Part shown: positions 1 through 9,654 of the stretch, in pieces
How the letters are laid out: every line of letters starts with the position of its first letter
Position numbering within the stretch: the stretch's first letter is position 1
Source: Nothopassalora personata
Taxonomy: Eukaryota > Ascomycota > Dothideomycetes > Mycosphaerellales > Mycosphaerellaceae
Length of the DNA: 64,000 nt
Assembly (NCBI GenBank): GCA_033816765.1
Contig: CM066290.1
Location: forward strand, 3,224,001 to 3,288,000
Direction: 5' to 3'
The notes under the pieces: model-generated
What the model was told of the DNA's origin: nothing
Database searches by the model: none
The model's input: only the letters and a program-made list of their open reading frames with translations
Position numbers and translations under genes: made by a program

Positions 1-827
1 AGTACATCAGCAAATGGCGACAAGACAGTGCTCGTGGTATTGGCGGGGATATCAAGGGACAGCTGAGGTTCTCCTCTGACACTTTGCAAAAGATCACCAA
101 GGCGCATCAAGTCCTCAGCCACGACACACATGCCCTCGGCCTTGCTGCTGCAGACCTCTACAGGCGCTGCGAAGCGATGATGGAGGAGATGAAATTCCAG
201 GTCGAGCGAGTGAAGGAACTATCCAACCGTGTCAATAGTGTTACCGGCGAGGACGAGTTCCCAGATCAATCGACTGCTGGACCAGAACTTGTGCGAGGTG
301 GCAAAGACAAGATTCAAAAGAGGATTGAAGACAGGAAGGAGAAGACCATGGCGATTCGTGAGCGTGTCGAGAACCTGCAAAGGAAACTGCGGAATATCGG
401 CGGGAAAGAGATGTCGGCAAAGGAACGCGCTTTTGCGGAAGAAGTCGCGAAGCTCGAGAGGACGATTCTACCTGAGCCACGAGTACCCACAAGCCCAGGC
501 GCGCTCCTGAAGATGGAGAACAGCGACCTCACAATCCGAACTGAGACGGAAGACTTAGACACCGAAGAACAGGACACTATCGCTGGTCGCTTCAAGGCTG
601 TGAAGGAGGTGTACAAGCAGCTCACATCACAAGCTGCAGAGGTGCAGAGGGAGCTCGAGGCATGGCAAGAGCACGCGAGCGAGTCACGACCGACAGCACC
701 CAGCGCGCAGGGTGCGGATTTTCGGCAGCAGAAGTTGGTGCAGGTCTTTGCATTGTTGGAGCGGGAGACGGCATTGATTGAGGCTGTCGGCGAGAGGTTG
801 GAGAAGCTGCAGGTTGCGAGCAGATGA
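1..827 (+). CDS. nup82: Nucleoporin Nup82 (Nup88 family), 3' part
   Basis: This is the C-terminal part of a nucleoporin of the cytoplasmic-face Nup82/Nup88 complex, which helps mRNA export through the nuclear pore. The frame is open from base 3 with no stop to TGA at 825-827, so the gene starts outside the window. Near the left edge it has the family-like stretch LQKITKAHQVLSHDTHALGL, then LAAADLYRRCE. The rest is long charged heptad-like helices (coiled coil), as expected for the Nup82 C-terminus that bundles with Nup159 and Nsp1. No intron is visible in this part. The family call comes from similarity of this helical block to fungal Nup82 proteins as remembered. Confidence 0.8.
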   Translation, partial: YISKWRQDSARGIGGDIKGQLRFSSDTLQKITKAHQVLSHDTHALGLAAADLYRRCEAMMEEMKFQVERVKELSNRVNSVTGEDEFPDQSTAGPELVRGGKDKIQKRIEDRKEKTMAIRERVENLQRKLRNIGGKEMSAKERAFAEEVAKLERTILPEPRVPTSPGALLKMENSDLTIRTETEDLDTEEQDTIAGRFKAVKEVYKQLTSQAAEVQRELEAWQEHASESRPTAPSAQGADFRQQKLVQVFALLERETALIEAVGERLEKLQVASR

Positions 828-1177
828 TGCAGATGATGCTTTCTTGGCGAGCATAGCGTGCAGTTGGTGCGACGGTTTCCTTTGCATTGAAGCTTGAATA
901 GGAGCGCAATGAGCAAGCATGATACGTCTGTTTGTGAATTATATCATGTGGTCGACCGAATCGACCTCATCACTGCGGTCTTGTTTCGCTTCTAAGGGCA
1001 GACGCTAACTCATGAACAATGTCTATGCTTATAACTGCAGGACACGGATCACACTTTGGAGATCAAACCTGCTCCTCACCAGTCCTGTGATCCATATCCT
1101 AAATCATATATTTTACTGCCCCTAGAGTCCAGCTCAGAGGTTGTCCTCTCGCCCCAAAATCCAACCCCCCTAATCCC
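828..1177. other. Gene-free stretch between convergent genes
   Basis: These 350 bases lie between the stop codons of nup82 (plus strand) and the pectate lyase gene (minus strand). They presumably hold both 3' UTRs. No reading frame here looks coding, and no repeat or RNA gene was seen. Confidence 0.6.
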
Positions 1178-2974
1178 TCAACCAAGCGTCAAAGTGTTAC
1201 CCGCAGTCCCCACAACCGCATTCTTAACGTTCGCACTCCCCAGCAGAGAGTACTTATACGGCACGGTCGTCAAGGTTCCCTGCGGCGCCGAGTTGTTACC
1301 AGTACCGAAATCCACATCGTTCACAACAGCGCCTCCGGTCTTTGTGGAACCTTGGCTGGTGACGGGGGAGGTGATGCCCTCAAAGACCGAAGACTCAACG
1401 AGGACCTGGGCGCCCATGCGGGTGTTTACACCCGTGGCGCCGTTCTCGAAGTAGGAGTTGAAGACGTGGCCGGTGCCGAAGCGAATGGAGGGGAGACGGG
1501 AGTTGGTCTTGGACCAGTGGTTGTTTGCGTAGGTTACTGCAGAGGAAAAGGCGGGTGAGTGATGGACATGAGCTAGGTGAAAATAGTGAAGGAGGGGGTT
1601 CGTCTTGAACGGTGCTTGAGTGGTTCAGCCAGTGTTGGGAACTTACCTGTCAAGTGGCCGGTATCTTCGGCGGAGTTGGTGTCGCTGTGGCCGACGAGGG
1701 AGACTTTGTAGTGGTCGTGGAAGTAGGTGTTGGAGACTGTTACGTAGTCGGCGGCGTGGGTGATGTCGACGAGACCGTCATAGTAGCTAAGCGTCAGTGT
1801 TAGTCGTCATTTCCCTCCAAGTCGGGGAGTTCTGTGAGCATTGCTTACTCCTTGCCGTGGTCCTGGTCGGAGGATAAGTCCATATGGTCGATCCACACGT
1901 TCGTGGACCCCTGAATACCAACGGCATCACCGTTGCTGGCTAGGACCTTGGAGATGGCCAAGTTGCGGACGATGACATTGGAGACGCCCTTGATAAGGAG
2001 GCCGACACCTTCGAGGGCGGAGGTGGAGTCGACACCTAGGATAGAGGTATGGCTGGCGACCTTGACCTCGGCTGCGCCCGTGATTTTGCCCTTGACGTAG
2101 ACCACAGTGGCGGAATTGGAGCCGGCGGCCGCGGTGAATTCTGCGAGGGAGGAGACGGTGGTAGTAGTACCGCCAGCACCACCGGTAGTGCTATCAAATG
2201 TAAGTACGAAGCTGAAGTTTTGAAAAGTGATGATAAGGTAACATACCCGCCGTTCTGCGATGCAAAACCGACTGGGCCATCATCAGAAGATGCGCCAGGA
2301 CCAGAAGATATGGTACTATAAGATGTGGCATTAGAAGATTTGCCACCAGAAGATTTGCCACCAGAAGATATGGTACTATAAGATGTGGCATTAGAAGATT
2401 TGCCACCAGAAGATTTGCCACCAGAAGATTTGCCACCAGAAGATATGCTACCAGATGTGCCATTAGCAGATTTGCCACCAGAAGATATGCTACCAGAAGA
2501 TGTGCCAGAAGAAGAAGATTTGCCACTAGAAGAAGATTTGGTACCAGAAGACTTGGTACCAGAAGACTTGTCACCAGAAGACTTGTCACCAGAAGATGTG
2601 CTACCAGAAGATGTGCTACCAGAAGATGTGCCAGAAGAAGAAGATTTGCCACTAGAAGAAGATTTGGTCCCAGAAGACTTGTCACCAGAAGACTTCTTGT
2701 CATCAGAAGACTTGTCACCAGAAGATGTGCCAGTAGAAGATTTGCCAGCAGAAGAAGATGTGCCAGAACCATAACTAACTGAGATATCAGAAGATGTGCC
2801 ACCAGAAGATTTGCCAGCTGAAGATGTGCCAGAACCATAACTGACTAAGCCAGTAGAAGAAGATTTGGCAGCAGAAGAAGATGTGCCATCGGCTCTCTTG
2901 ATGTCAATAGCAGTTGGAAGGGCGTGTGCAATGGAACAAAGCGCCACCAGGGCGAGAGAGAAAGTATGCTTCAT
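1178..2974 (-). CDS. Secreted pectate lyase (PL1) with Ser-rich repeat insert
   Basis: This is a secreted pectate lyase that would cut de-esterified pectin by beta-elimination outside the cell. Exons are 2974-2247, 2190-1849, 1786-1647 and 1536-1178 (522 aa); all three introns have GT/AG ends and keep frame. Residues 1-18 form a signal peptide (MKHTFSLALVALCSIAHA). Residues about 24-230 are Ser/Gly/Lys/Thr tandem repeats. The catalytic beta-helix begins near 244 and shows the PL1 marks NVWIDHMDLSSDQDHGKEYY, YDGLVDITHAADYVTVSN, HDHYKVSLVGHSD, and RLPSIRFGTGHVFNSYF with the catalytic-type Arg. PL1 enzymes usually carry no such insert between signal and catalytic domain, so this one may be a flexible, O-glycosylated stalk. 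The enzyme call is firm; substrate detail is inferred. Confidence 0.92.
2290..2880 (-). repeat. Coding tandem repeat, 15-nt-type units
   Basis: This array inside exon 1 of the pectate lyase gene is built from 12-18 nt words encoding KSSGG, GTSSG, KSSSSG and similar. Two almost identical blocks (2310-2350 and 2360-2410) each contain the same run with TSYSTISSGG. All word lengths are multiples of three, so all frames stay open and produce spurious Leu-rich and Glu-rich ORFs. Such arrays often change length by slippage or unequal crossing over. Confidence 0.85.
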
Positions 2975-3294
2975 CTTGCTGAAGGAATGTGCCTTTGTAC
3001 AGAGCGAGTAGAGAACGTTGCAAAAGGCTATGCTGACACACCAACCTGATGGGCGTCGACGACTTACAAATACACGTCATGAAGTCGAGCACTTCATAAT
3101 CTTCCACAATTTCTCCATAGTGCTGAGCTGTATCCTCGTAATCCATATGGAAGAATGGCGTCCATGTGGGTAAGCTGTGAGTCTAGATGTAACGACGAAA
3201 GTCGGATTCTATTGGACGAAGTATGCCTGAAGCAGCGGACAGGTAGATACTGTAGCAGATATATTGAACTTTTGCTTCGTAACCTGGCCGATCC

Positions 3295-3425
3295 ATTAAG
3301 TTTGCTACGGCTACAGGAGACATAGATGATATCAGCCCTCGCCGGGCGGGCATGCGCATCTGAAGCGCTAAAGAATTATGACCAAGATTAGGGGCTGCCA
3401 GTAGTCGAAAGTGGGGAACAGACCT
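3295..3425 (-). repeat. Family R1 repeat, fragment (copy i)
   Basis: This is a fragment of the same repeat found at 4801-5119 and 57964-58264. The shared core on the plus strand is TTTGCTACGGCTACAGGA followed by AGCCCTCGCCGGGCGGGCAT. Read on the minus strand, all copies contain the peptide-like string MPARRGL. This copy lacks the inverted ends. Confidence 0.7.
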
Positions 3426-4112
3426 AGTTCTAGACCGGGGAAGCAAGCGAAGTAGCACGAAGCACTCAAGCTCATACGTGTCGAGGGAGAGCATCTGTAT
3501 AAGATCCCGGCTAGGAGTTCGTTATGGCATAGCTGTGGTTTCATGTCACATCGCTTGCTGGTCTCGGTATCATTCGCTTCCGAGGCTATCGTGGGCAAGC
3601 CGCTATGTAACACCATCGACGGACCGGATGGCCGATGCTCTCAGAGATCTGATCAGATTGGTGTCCTGCCATTGAATGGTCGTTAGCCTCGTGCACATGA
3701 GGTCATCTCCAAAGACGATGTGGCAGCGGGCAATAGCCGGCCTACACAGCGAAAGATCTTATCAGTCCGCACCAGTGACTTCAAAATGCACATTATCGGA
3801 CCTACCAACGAACACAGAACCACCAGCAAATGGGCGACTCCGGCTGGGCCTCGATGGTGGAGCCCGGCGATGGCCACCGGGAATTGATTCCTTCCCGGAA
3901 CACTCGATCCGGTCTTTGTACGACGTGAGTACATTAAGTTTTTCGACAACTCTCATTCCATAATCGTTGTTCACGCGCTGGTGACGTTGCAGTCGTGTTC
4001 AAAGGCTGAGTACGGGGCCAGCTTCTAGAGTCTCTTTTCACATCCGATCGTTACCTACCACAATCCTACAGGCTATGGCAAGAATCATATTTACCCCTAA
4101 TAGCGTACAATC

Positions 4113-4602
4113 TTCGACTAACTATATACATCAATATATGTGGATCACTATCTTGCTTGTACGGTACCGCGCATAGAGCTAAGCTAATCTTAGCTAATAT
4201 TTGGTTGGATACCCCTCAGTTCCAATGACAGTGACCGTTGCATGCCTTCGCTAGGCTTCGCTCATAGCTGTTTTGAGAAGGGGATGTTACACGCTAATAT
4301 ATCAGTATCGGCGCGTGCCGCGCAATTAGCGCCAGTATTGACGTAACGTAATCAAAGATGAGGGTGCCCGCGCGCCGCGGCCGTCACGCATCAAGCTAGA
4401 CTAAACTACAGCGACCACTGTATGCCTTCGCTAGGCTTAACTTCTAGCTGTTACGAGAAGGTGATATCACGCGCGATCACGTCGAGGCCGGCGCGTGCCG
4501 CGCGGCTAACGCTGGCGCACGGCTCAGGCCACCTCAAAAACAAGCACTTCATGGTCACCTGCTTTTGGTCAACATATATCGATGTATATAGTTAGTCGAA
4601 AG
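4113..4602. mobile_element. Foldback/MITE-like element (family R2)
   Basis: The element ends in inverted repeats of about 30 bp. The left end (4113 onward) reads TTCGACTAACTATATACATC. The right end (4567-4602), read on the minus strand, gives TTTCGACTAACTATATACAT; beyond that the arms differ at a few bases. Inside lie two direct copies (about 4220-4345 and 4415-4540) of a unit with CTTCGCTAGGCTT, a GAGAAGG motif and GGCGCGTGCCGCGC. A related unit recurs at 55.7 kb. There is no coding capacity, so it is probably a non-autonomous DNA element. The target duplication could not be defined. Confidence 0.65.
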
Positions 4603-4800
4603 GTCTGGCCTAGACTATAGTCTGACCAACCGAAGAACTAACGAAGCCTTTTACCGACTACCGACTATGTTTGAGGCCCTGGGAGTTGCAGAATCGCTCA
4701 ATATTAAACCTTGAAACACCGTAGCCGGCGATCAACATTGGAGCCAAAGCAGCGAACCAATCGGAGGAGTGAAATCTGGTAGGTTACGATCGGACGTGAA

Positions 4801-5119
4801 AACAGACTGTCGTAAGGTCTATTTTAAGTCCATGGGCATAGAGGCAGCTCCGATCTTAGTAATCATTCAAAATTTGATTAGCCCCCTAGCAGACCAAAAT
4901 GCGCTTGCCTGCCCGGCGAGGGCTAATAGCATCTAAATTTCCTATAACCGAAGCAAACTTGGGAAGGGCCACGTTAGGAGGGGCCCCCGAAGGGACGAGG
5001 GAGGATCTCGTGGGAGCACCTAAGTGCAGCGGAGGGCTGGGGGTGGGTATTCCCCATTCAATAGCAATTGATTGCTTCGTCAGAATGTGAGCTGCCCATA
5101 GACTTTACGACAGACTGTT
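4801..5119 (+). mobile_element. Family R1 inverted-repeat element (copy ii)
   Basis: This element of about 320 bp has inverted ends. The left end is AACAGACTGTCGTAAGGTCT; the right end read on the minus strand is AACAGTCTGTCGTAAAGTCT, with two mismatches. The interior matches copy iii at 57964-58264 in inverse orientation, sharing GAGGATCTCGT, AGTGCAGCGGAGGGCT and GCCCGGCGAGGGCTAA. It looks like a MITE. The open frame through it (MRLPARRGL...CSGGLGVGI) is also readable in copy iii, but is too short to be a transposase. Confidence 0.7.
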
Positions 5120-5549
5120 CTTTACAGCCCTGAGACTAATGATCATGTCGCTTGGTAGGATTGCTGAAGGCGTGACCGCATGTTGGAAAGCCCGAAAGTC
5201 TTTTGCAGACTGCGCGGGGCATACCATGAAAGAAATGCGTGTGGCGATGGAAACTGTGCTGGTGTTGAAGATGTAGGAGCTGAGCCGTTGATACGCGAAT
5301 TCCCGGCACGGTCAAGCCAGCGGCCGTCAATATTTGATATAGTCCGGCTAAACTTGTGGCAGCGTGCAACGGGTGCCAGAGCTGCTTTCTATGCGGGTGT
5401 ATGGGGACCGACTACGGTCATTGGCAGGGTTGATCCTTGGGCCATGACGTCGAATCTTGCAGCGTGGGCAAACAGCCTGCCACTACAGGTAGGTAGGTAG
5501 CAATTGCACCCTCTCTCATTGTTCTCCTATACAGAGACAACCATCAACT

Positions 5550-6164
5550 ATGGCTCGCACGCACTACTCAGACGAGCCGTACCACAGCGACGACAGTTCC
5601 TTCATCGACTCTTCGCGGAGCAGACGCCAAAGACGAGCGCGGTCCGAGGAATCGCCGTACACTGAACGCACACGCGCAAGACCTGGTCACGCGCGCCGAC
5701 ACTCGTCCTACACATCAGAGAAGACGCGCTCGAAATGGCAAAGTGCCGGCAAAGTGGCGCTGGGAGTGGCATTCGTGGGCATAGTCGCGGAAGTCGTCAA
5801 CCGATGGGTAAAGAAGCGGGAGACCGAGAGCATACGAAGAGAGGAAGACAGAGTGAGGGAGAAGAGACGTCAATTTGAGAAGGCAAAGGCGAAGAGGCGC
5901 CGGGAGGAAGATCGCCGAGAGAGGGAAAGAGAGGATCGCTCGAGAAAAGGACATGGCACTGAGGCTTGGGAGGAGGTCACTGAGGTCAGGCGAATCGGCT
6001 ATATGCCTGCAGAAGACCGTGAGGAGAGCCAAAGCCGCGCTCCGAGAAGGCTAGAGGCGCCGCTGACTAGAGAAGCCTCTGTCGATGAGTGGGAGGACGA
6101 GCAGAAGGAACGTCGAGGCAGACCGGAGAGAAGTCGCAGTAGACCAGCAGTGGACGTCACATGA
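5550..6164 (+). CDS. Uncharacterised basic coiled-coil protein with one membrane segment
   Basis: This single-exon gene encodes 204 aa; the ATG at 5550 follows a CAACT context. The N-terminal 65 residues are rich in Ser, Arg and Tyr. One hydrophobic segment, KVALGVAFVGIVAEVVNRWV (about residues 67-86), could span a membrane. It is followed by a strongly charged helix rich in Arg, Glu and Lys (about 90-140) and a charged tail. Proteins of this plan are common as unnamed fungal hypotheticals. No enzymatic motif is seen and no function is proposed. Confidence 0.75.
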   Translation: MARTHYSDEPYHSDDSSFIDSSRSRRQRRARSEESPYTERTRARPGHARRHSSYTSEKTRSKWQSAGKVALGVAFVGIVAEVVNRWVKKRETESIRREEDRVREKRRQFEKAKAKRRREEDRREREREDRSRKGHGTEAWEEVTEVRRIGYMPAEDREESQSRAPRRLEAPLTREASVDEWEDEQKERRGRPERSRSRPAVDVT

Positions 6165-6388
6165 GTGGCTGTCGGGGTACGGCGGTCAATTCTGCTACGG
6201 TGCATAGAAATCGAAAGACACCCTTCGCGACCATGCCGAGTCACGATGGTGAAGTGGTAAAGCTGGGCCTCCACGGTCGATTCTGCCTTCACGACTGCCT
6301 GGGTCTCCGCAGCTCATTTCAGAAATATCATGATTTTTAACAAAGCTACAATGTGTCACCTTTCCCGGCTCGAACCATTGACGCGATA

Positions 6389-7204
6389 ATGAATCCATCA
6401 CGAATTTGCAGACACAACACCGACCGGGTGAACTGTCTTCGCTGCAGTTGGTATCACAGATACCCTGAGTTCGACAGACCTTCCGACTTCTACCAAGTGC
6501 GCTCTACACCTTGGGGTTCTATGATCCTCCTTCAAGAAGCGCCAGAACCACTCTCGGAAGGAAACATGGCCGCTGCGCTCAGCGGTGACCGTCAAGCACC
6601 ACCGACGCGTAACAACGATCCGCAATTCGATGATGAGCATCAAGATACTCCAACATCGTCACAATCCTCATCGCACAGCAGTCTTCTTGCTTCGAACGGT
6701 TTGCAAGCGCGAAGATCCGCCCCTCGAAACAATGCTCGCTCTCCGTCAAGATCGCGGACCGCGCCACCACCGACCTACAGTGAGGCAACAGCTGATCTGT
6801 CGAACGAGGAACGCACACAATATCTCCAAGCAGAAGCTCGCAGTCTCGCACAACGCTCAACCGGCCTGATGGCACGAGGCCAAGAGTTCTGCGATCTGGC
6901 TAGAGTCACACCAAAGCCGCGAGCATTCGCATACCCGTCGTCAAATATCCTACGCAGAGATCACGAGACACGACTTCAAGCTTACCAAGAGCTGACAGAA
7001 CTGTGGCGAGGTCATCTCTACGACATGGCTGTCTGGCGAGAATCGCTGGATCGCTGGGTTGTGAGATTGGCGGAGCTGCAGACGGATGATCATTACGATC
7101 ATGAATTGGCGACGATGAGGGAGGGACTCCACAGAGATGGACGAGAAATGGCCGCGTTGGTCAGACAGGCTGGGCTTGAAGTGCCTGGTCATTTAGTACC
7201 GTGA
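6389..7204 (+). CDS. Uncharacterised protein with small Cys/His N-terminal motif
   Basis: The gene is a single exon of 271 aa. The first in-frame ATG is at 6389; the open frame extends slightly upstream without another ATG. Near the N-terminus CRHNTDRVNCLRCSWYHRY could bind one metal ion through Cys and His. Residues 70-150 are Ser/Pro-rich and disordered. The C-terminal 120 residues are helical and Trp/Leu-rich, with LTELWRGHLYDMAVWRES and a DHYDHELATM stretch. It lies 224 nt downstream of the gene at 5550 on the same strand. I do not recognise the family. Confidence 0.7.
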   Translation: MNPSRICRHNTDRVNCLRCSWYHRYPEFDRPSDFYQVRSTPWGSMILLQEAPEPLSEGNMAAALSGDRQAPPTRNNDPQFDDEHQDTPTSSQSSSHSSLLASNGLQARRSAPRNNARSPSRSRTAPPPTYSEATADLSNEERTQYLQAEARSLAQRSTGLMARGQEFCDLARVTPKPRAFAYPSSNILRRDHETRLQAYQELTELWRGHLYDMAVWRESLDRWVVRLAELQTDDHYDHELATMREGLHRDGREMAALVRQAGLEVPGHLVP

Positions 7205-7308
7205 TTTCGGACCTGAGGTCAGAAAGGCATGGTGAGGATGCTCTAGTCAAGAGGTAGCATCGAGCGAGTCATCACTCCATCACTGCATCTCCAGGATCAT
7301 CGTGTAGG

Positions 7309-7740
7309 TCACCGTTTGTAACAAGATCTGGCCTTCTCGAGCGCGGTACGATAGAATGCCTGCATTGCACGGACATTTGTACCGATTGCCACGCGGTCGA
7401 AGCGGTGTCTTGCTATACGTGCCTGCTCTCCATCCGTCGCGAGCATGCCGACCTTCTTGCCATGTTTTCGAGCTGCATCGAAAATGTTGTCAAGGGCGCC
7501 CAAAAACTCGAGCTCGGTATACTTCGCAGGTGTGTACACGAGCAGGGCTAGAGCAAGGTCGTTCGGTTCAACGAATACCAAATCAACGCCTTGAATCGGG
7601 CAGCTCTCCTTGACGTTGTTGGGACCTTCGATCCTCTCAATCTGAACCATGATCAAGACATTTTCATTCGCCCAGGCCACATATGCCGACGGCGTTGACA
7701 GTCCATGCTCGATGATATATCGCCCTCGTCGCTAGTCCTA
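7309..7740 (-). pseudogene. Truncated HpcH/HpaI-family aldolase relic
   Basis: The minus-strand frame encodes the C-terminal half of an HpcH/HpaI (class II, metal-dependent) aldolase-like protein. It shows VLIMVQIERIEGPNNV (family VMVQIE core), GVDLVFVEPNDLALAL (the family pattern is usually GxxDL) and the end-of-barrel GMLATDGEQA. The frame has no Met start and runs upstream only to a TAG near 7731. The first half of the barrel, with the catalytic His and Arg, is missing. Upstream DNA is TA-rich and repeat-like, which suggests that an insertion or deletion removed the 5' part. An unseen upstream exon is the alternative. Confidence 0.65.
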
Positions 7741-9654
7741 GGTGTTGTTCACCTTATATAGCTAGCTCAAAACGGAATCGTAGCACTGCTGCTGCGACCG
7801 CCGAGTCCTGGCGGGCCTCTAAACGCGCTCGATAACTACCTCGTCCTAAGCCTTAGTCGTAGTCCTCTCAATCGAAGTCGAAGTCGAAGCTACGCGTAAC
7901 AGGCAAAGGACGCGCCCTTAAAGAGGAGGTAGTGGACGATTTACGATACTGCTTGAGGCATGGCACGCAATATTCCACACGCTAATAAGCAGCATCGCGG
8001 CCGCGATCTAAGTACCTCGCTCTCGATACGATAATCAATGACCATTGCTTCGTGATGATGCCCGCCCGCATGTGAAGAATGACTTTTGTCTGAACCATCG
8101 ACAACATGGACGATCGGCAACTTGAAGGACCATTTTGAAGCCACGCGACAGCCGACACGTCGTGGAAGCCTGAAGAGCTTCTCTTACGGACGTAGCTTAA
8201 CAAGGATGTTATGAGACATTACCGAGCAGCCTTGCTGACATGATGCCAGCATCAGACAGTGTACTTATACACTTCTGCAGCTCGGCACGCTGTAGCATCA
8301 ATCCGGTCATCATGTCCAAGCCCGAAAACCTGCAAGACAAGACTTCAGTCGGCATCAAGTGCATCATCTTCAGCGTTTTCCCGTTGCATCGACACCTTAG
8401 CCAGGACCATGTGGCAGACTTGACTATGGCATCTACCATTCTTTCTTCGAATCCTTTCCTGTTTTTTTTGGCGAAGTGTATCATTCCGCCTTCGGTGTCA
8501 TGCGTGTAGCCTATTCGCGCATCGCAGTCGGCTACATCCTCGCCGTGATCATGTGTTGCGGTTTCTTCTACTTGGCGACGATGCACCTGGAGAACGCGCC
8601 GCCCGAGGCACGTCCCGCCCCTGGGTTGTTGAATCGAGACTATTTTGTGCACCATCTGACAGATGACTCCAGCCTGGACATCACGCGAACCCATCCATCG
8701 GGTCGACCCCATGATTGGAGTGAGTGACTTTCCCTATGCTGGGCAAGTTCATCATTAGTGAGTAAGGTTAAGTACAGTATAGTAACCATGATGCGACATC
8801 TAAGACACATCCACGTCTAAAATACGTTTGAGTTGGTCTATCTGCCGTGCTGCTAGGCGCGGTACGTTGGCTCGTTGTTTGCTGCGAGCGGTCTCAGCAG
8901 GGCGTTGCTTGCTGCCGCGGCCAGCTTCTTCTCAATCCCAATGTTTGAGAACCTTGGAGTTCTTATGCTGTGGTTGCTGTGTGGGCATATAATTGTTGTA
9001 CTTCTTTAGAGGAGCGTTGATCAAGGAAGAGGAGCAAGTTGGCAGACCCGTGATGTGAGGAGGGGAACGTACAAGAGGCGGGATGTAATCTTGGTCAAAT
9101 GGTTTGGATATACTGCTTCGAACGACTTCATGAGCATGTCAGACATGTACATTAGGCGAACGGCACTCTCTACGACGAGCCAAGCAAGGAGTCAGCAGCA
9201 CGGCAGCAGGGGATTACGTTGTTGGTGGAGCAGCATTTCCGAGTGGTTGGCAGCAGAAAGCTTGCCCTGCAGTTTCACCATGTCAGGGTTCCGCGGACCG
9301 GCGTGTGAGAATTACTTTCCAGCCGGGGTGGCGACGACGACAACGACGACGCCGCCCACTTTGCATCGTCGTGTGGCCTCCGCAGTAGCGTTCCACTCCA
9401 CCACGCCCATCATGGCAGCGGCAGACAGCATCGGTTGAGACGCCATGTGTTTGGGAGGACGGCCAGCACATGCAGTTTGCGTATGACCACTCCGCGACGA
9501 CCCACTTTGTTGTGTCTCACATCAGAATCAACCCCAGCCCTCCGCCTTCGCGTCTGGAACCTCACGACCGCCGCCGCGACCACGACCTGACCTCCCCGCC
9601 GCCACCCCCGCTACCACCATTGCGACCACTGGCCGGCCACGAGAGTCTCGAAAC
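7741..9654. other. Gene-poor interval with TA-rich remnant
   Basis: About 7700-7960 is rich in CTAG, TAG and short GAAGTC repeats and looks like a mutated transposon remnant. At 8240-8727 both strands are open for 160-170 codons, but neither translation resembles a known family. The plus-strand ORF at 8476 has one hydrophobic segment and no other support. The 9000-9650 stretch becomes C/A-rich and probably holds the promoter and leader of the gene at 9655. Confidence 0.5.

Larger units (their letters stand above)
2975..5549. other. Gene-free, repeat-rich interval
   Basis: There is no convincing gene between the pectate lyase start and the small gene at 5550. The interval is packed with short inverted-repeat elements, described separately at 3295, 4113 and 4801, and with TA-rich remnants. 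Stretches 3430-4110 and 5120-5549 contain only short, unconvincing ORFs. Its 5' edge near 2975-3150 probably holds the pectate lyase promoter. Confidence 0.6.

Noticed and set aside
2194..2838. Leu-rich 214-codon minus-strand ORF and Glu-rich 129-codon plus-strand ORF over the pectate lyase repeats
   Set aside because: They arise because repeat words are multiples of three, so every frame stays open. The frame with signal peptide and catalytic domain is the real one.
2300..2860. CRISPR-like regular repeats
   Set aside because: The repeats are coding Ser/Gly words without unique spacers, and the genome is eukaryotic.
8209..8727. Opposed ORFs of 167, 89 and 83 codons
   Set aside because: Both strands are open over the same bases and no translation resembles a known family; left as unassigned.
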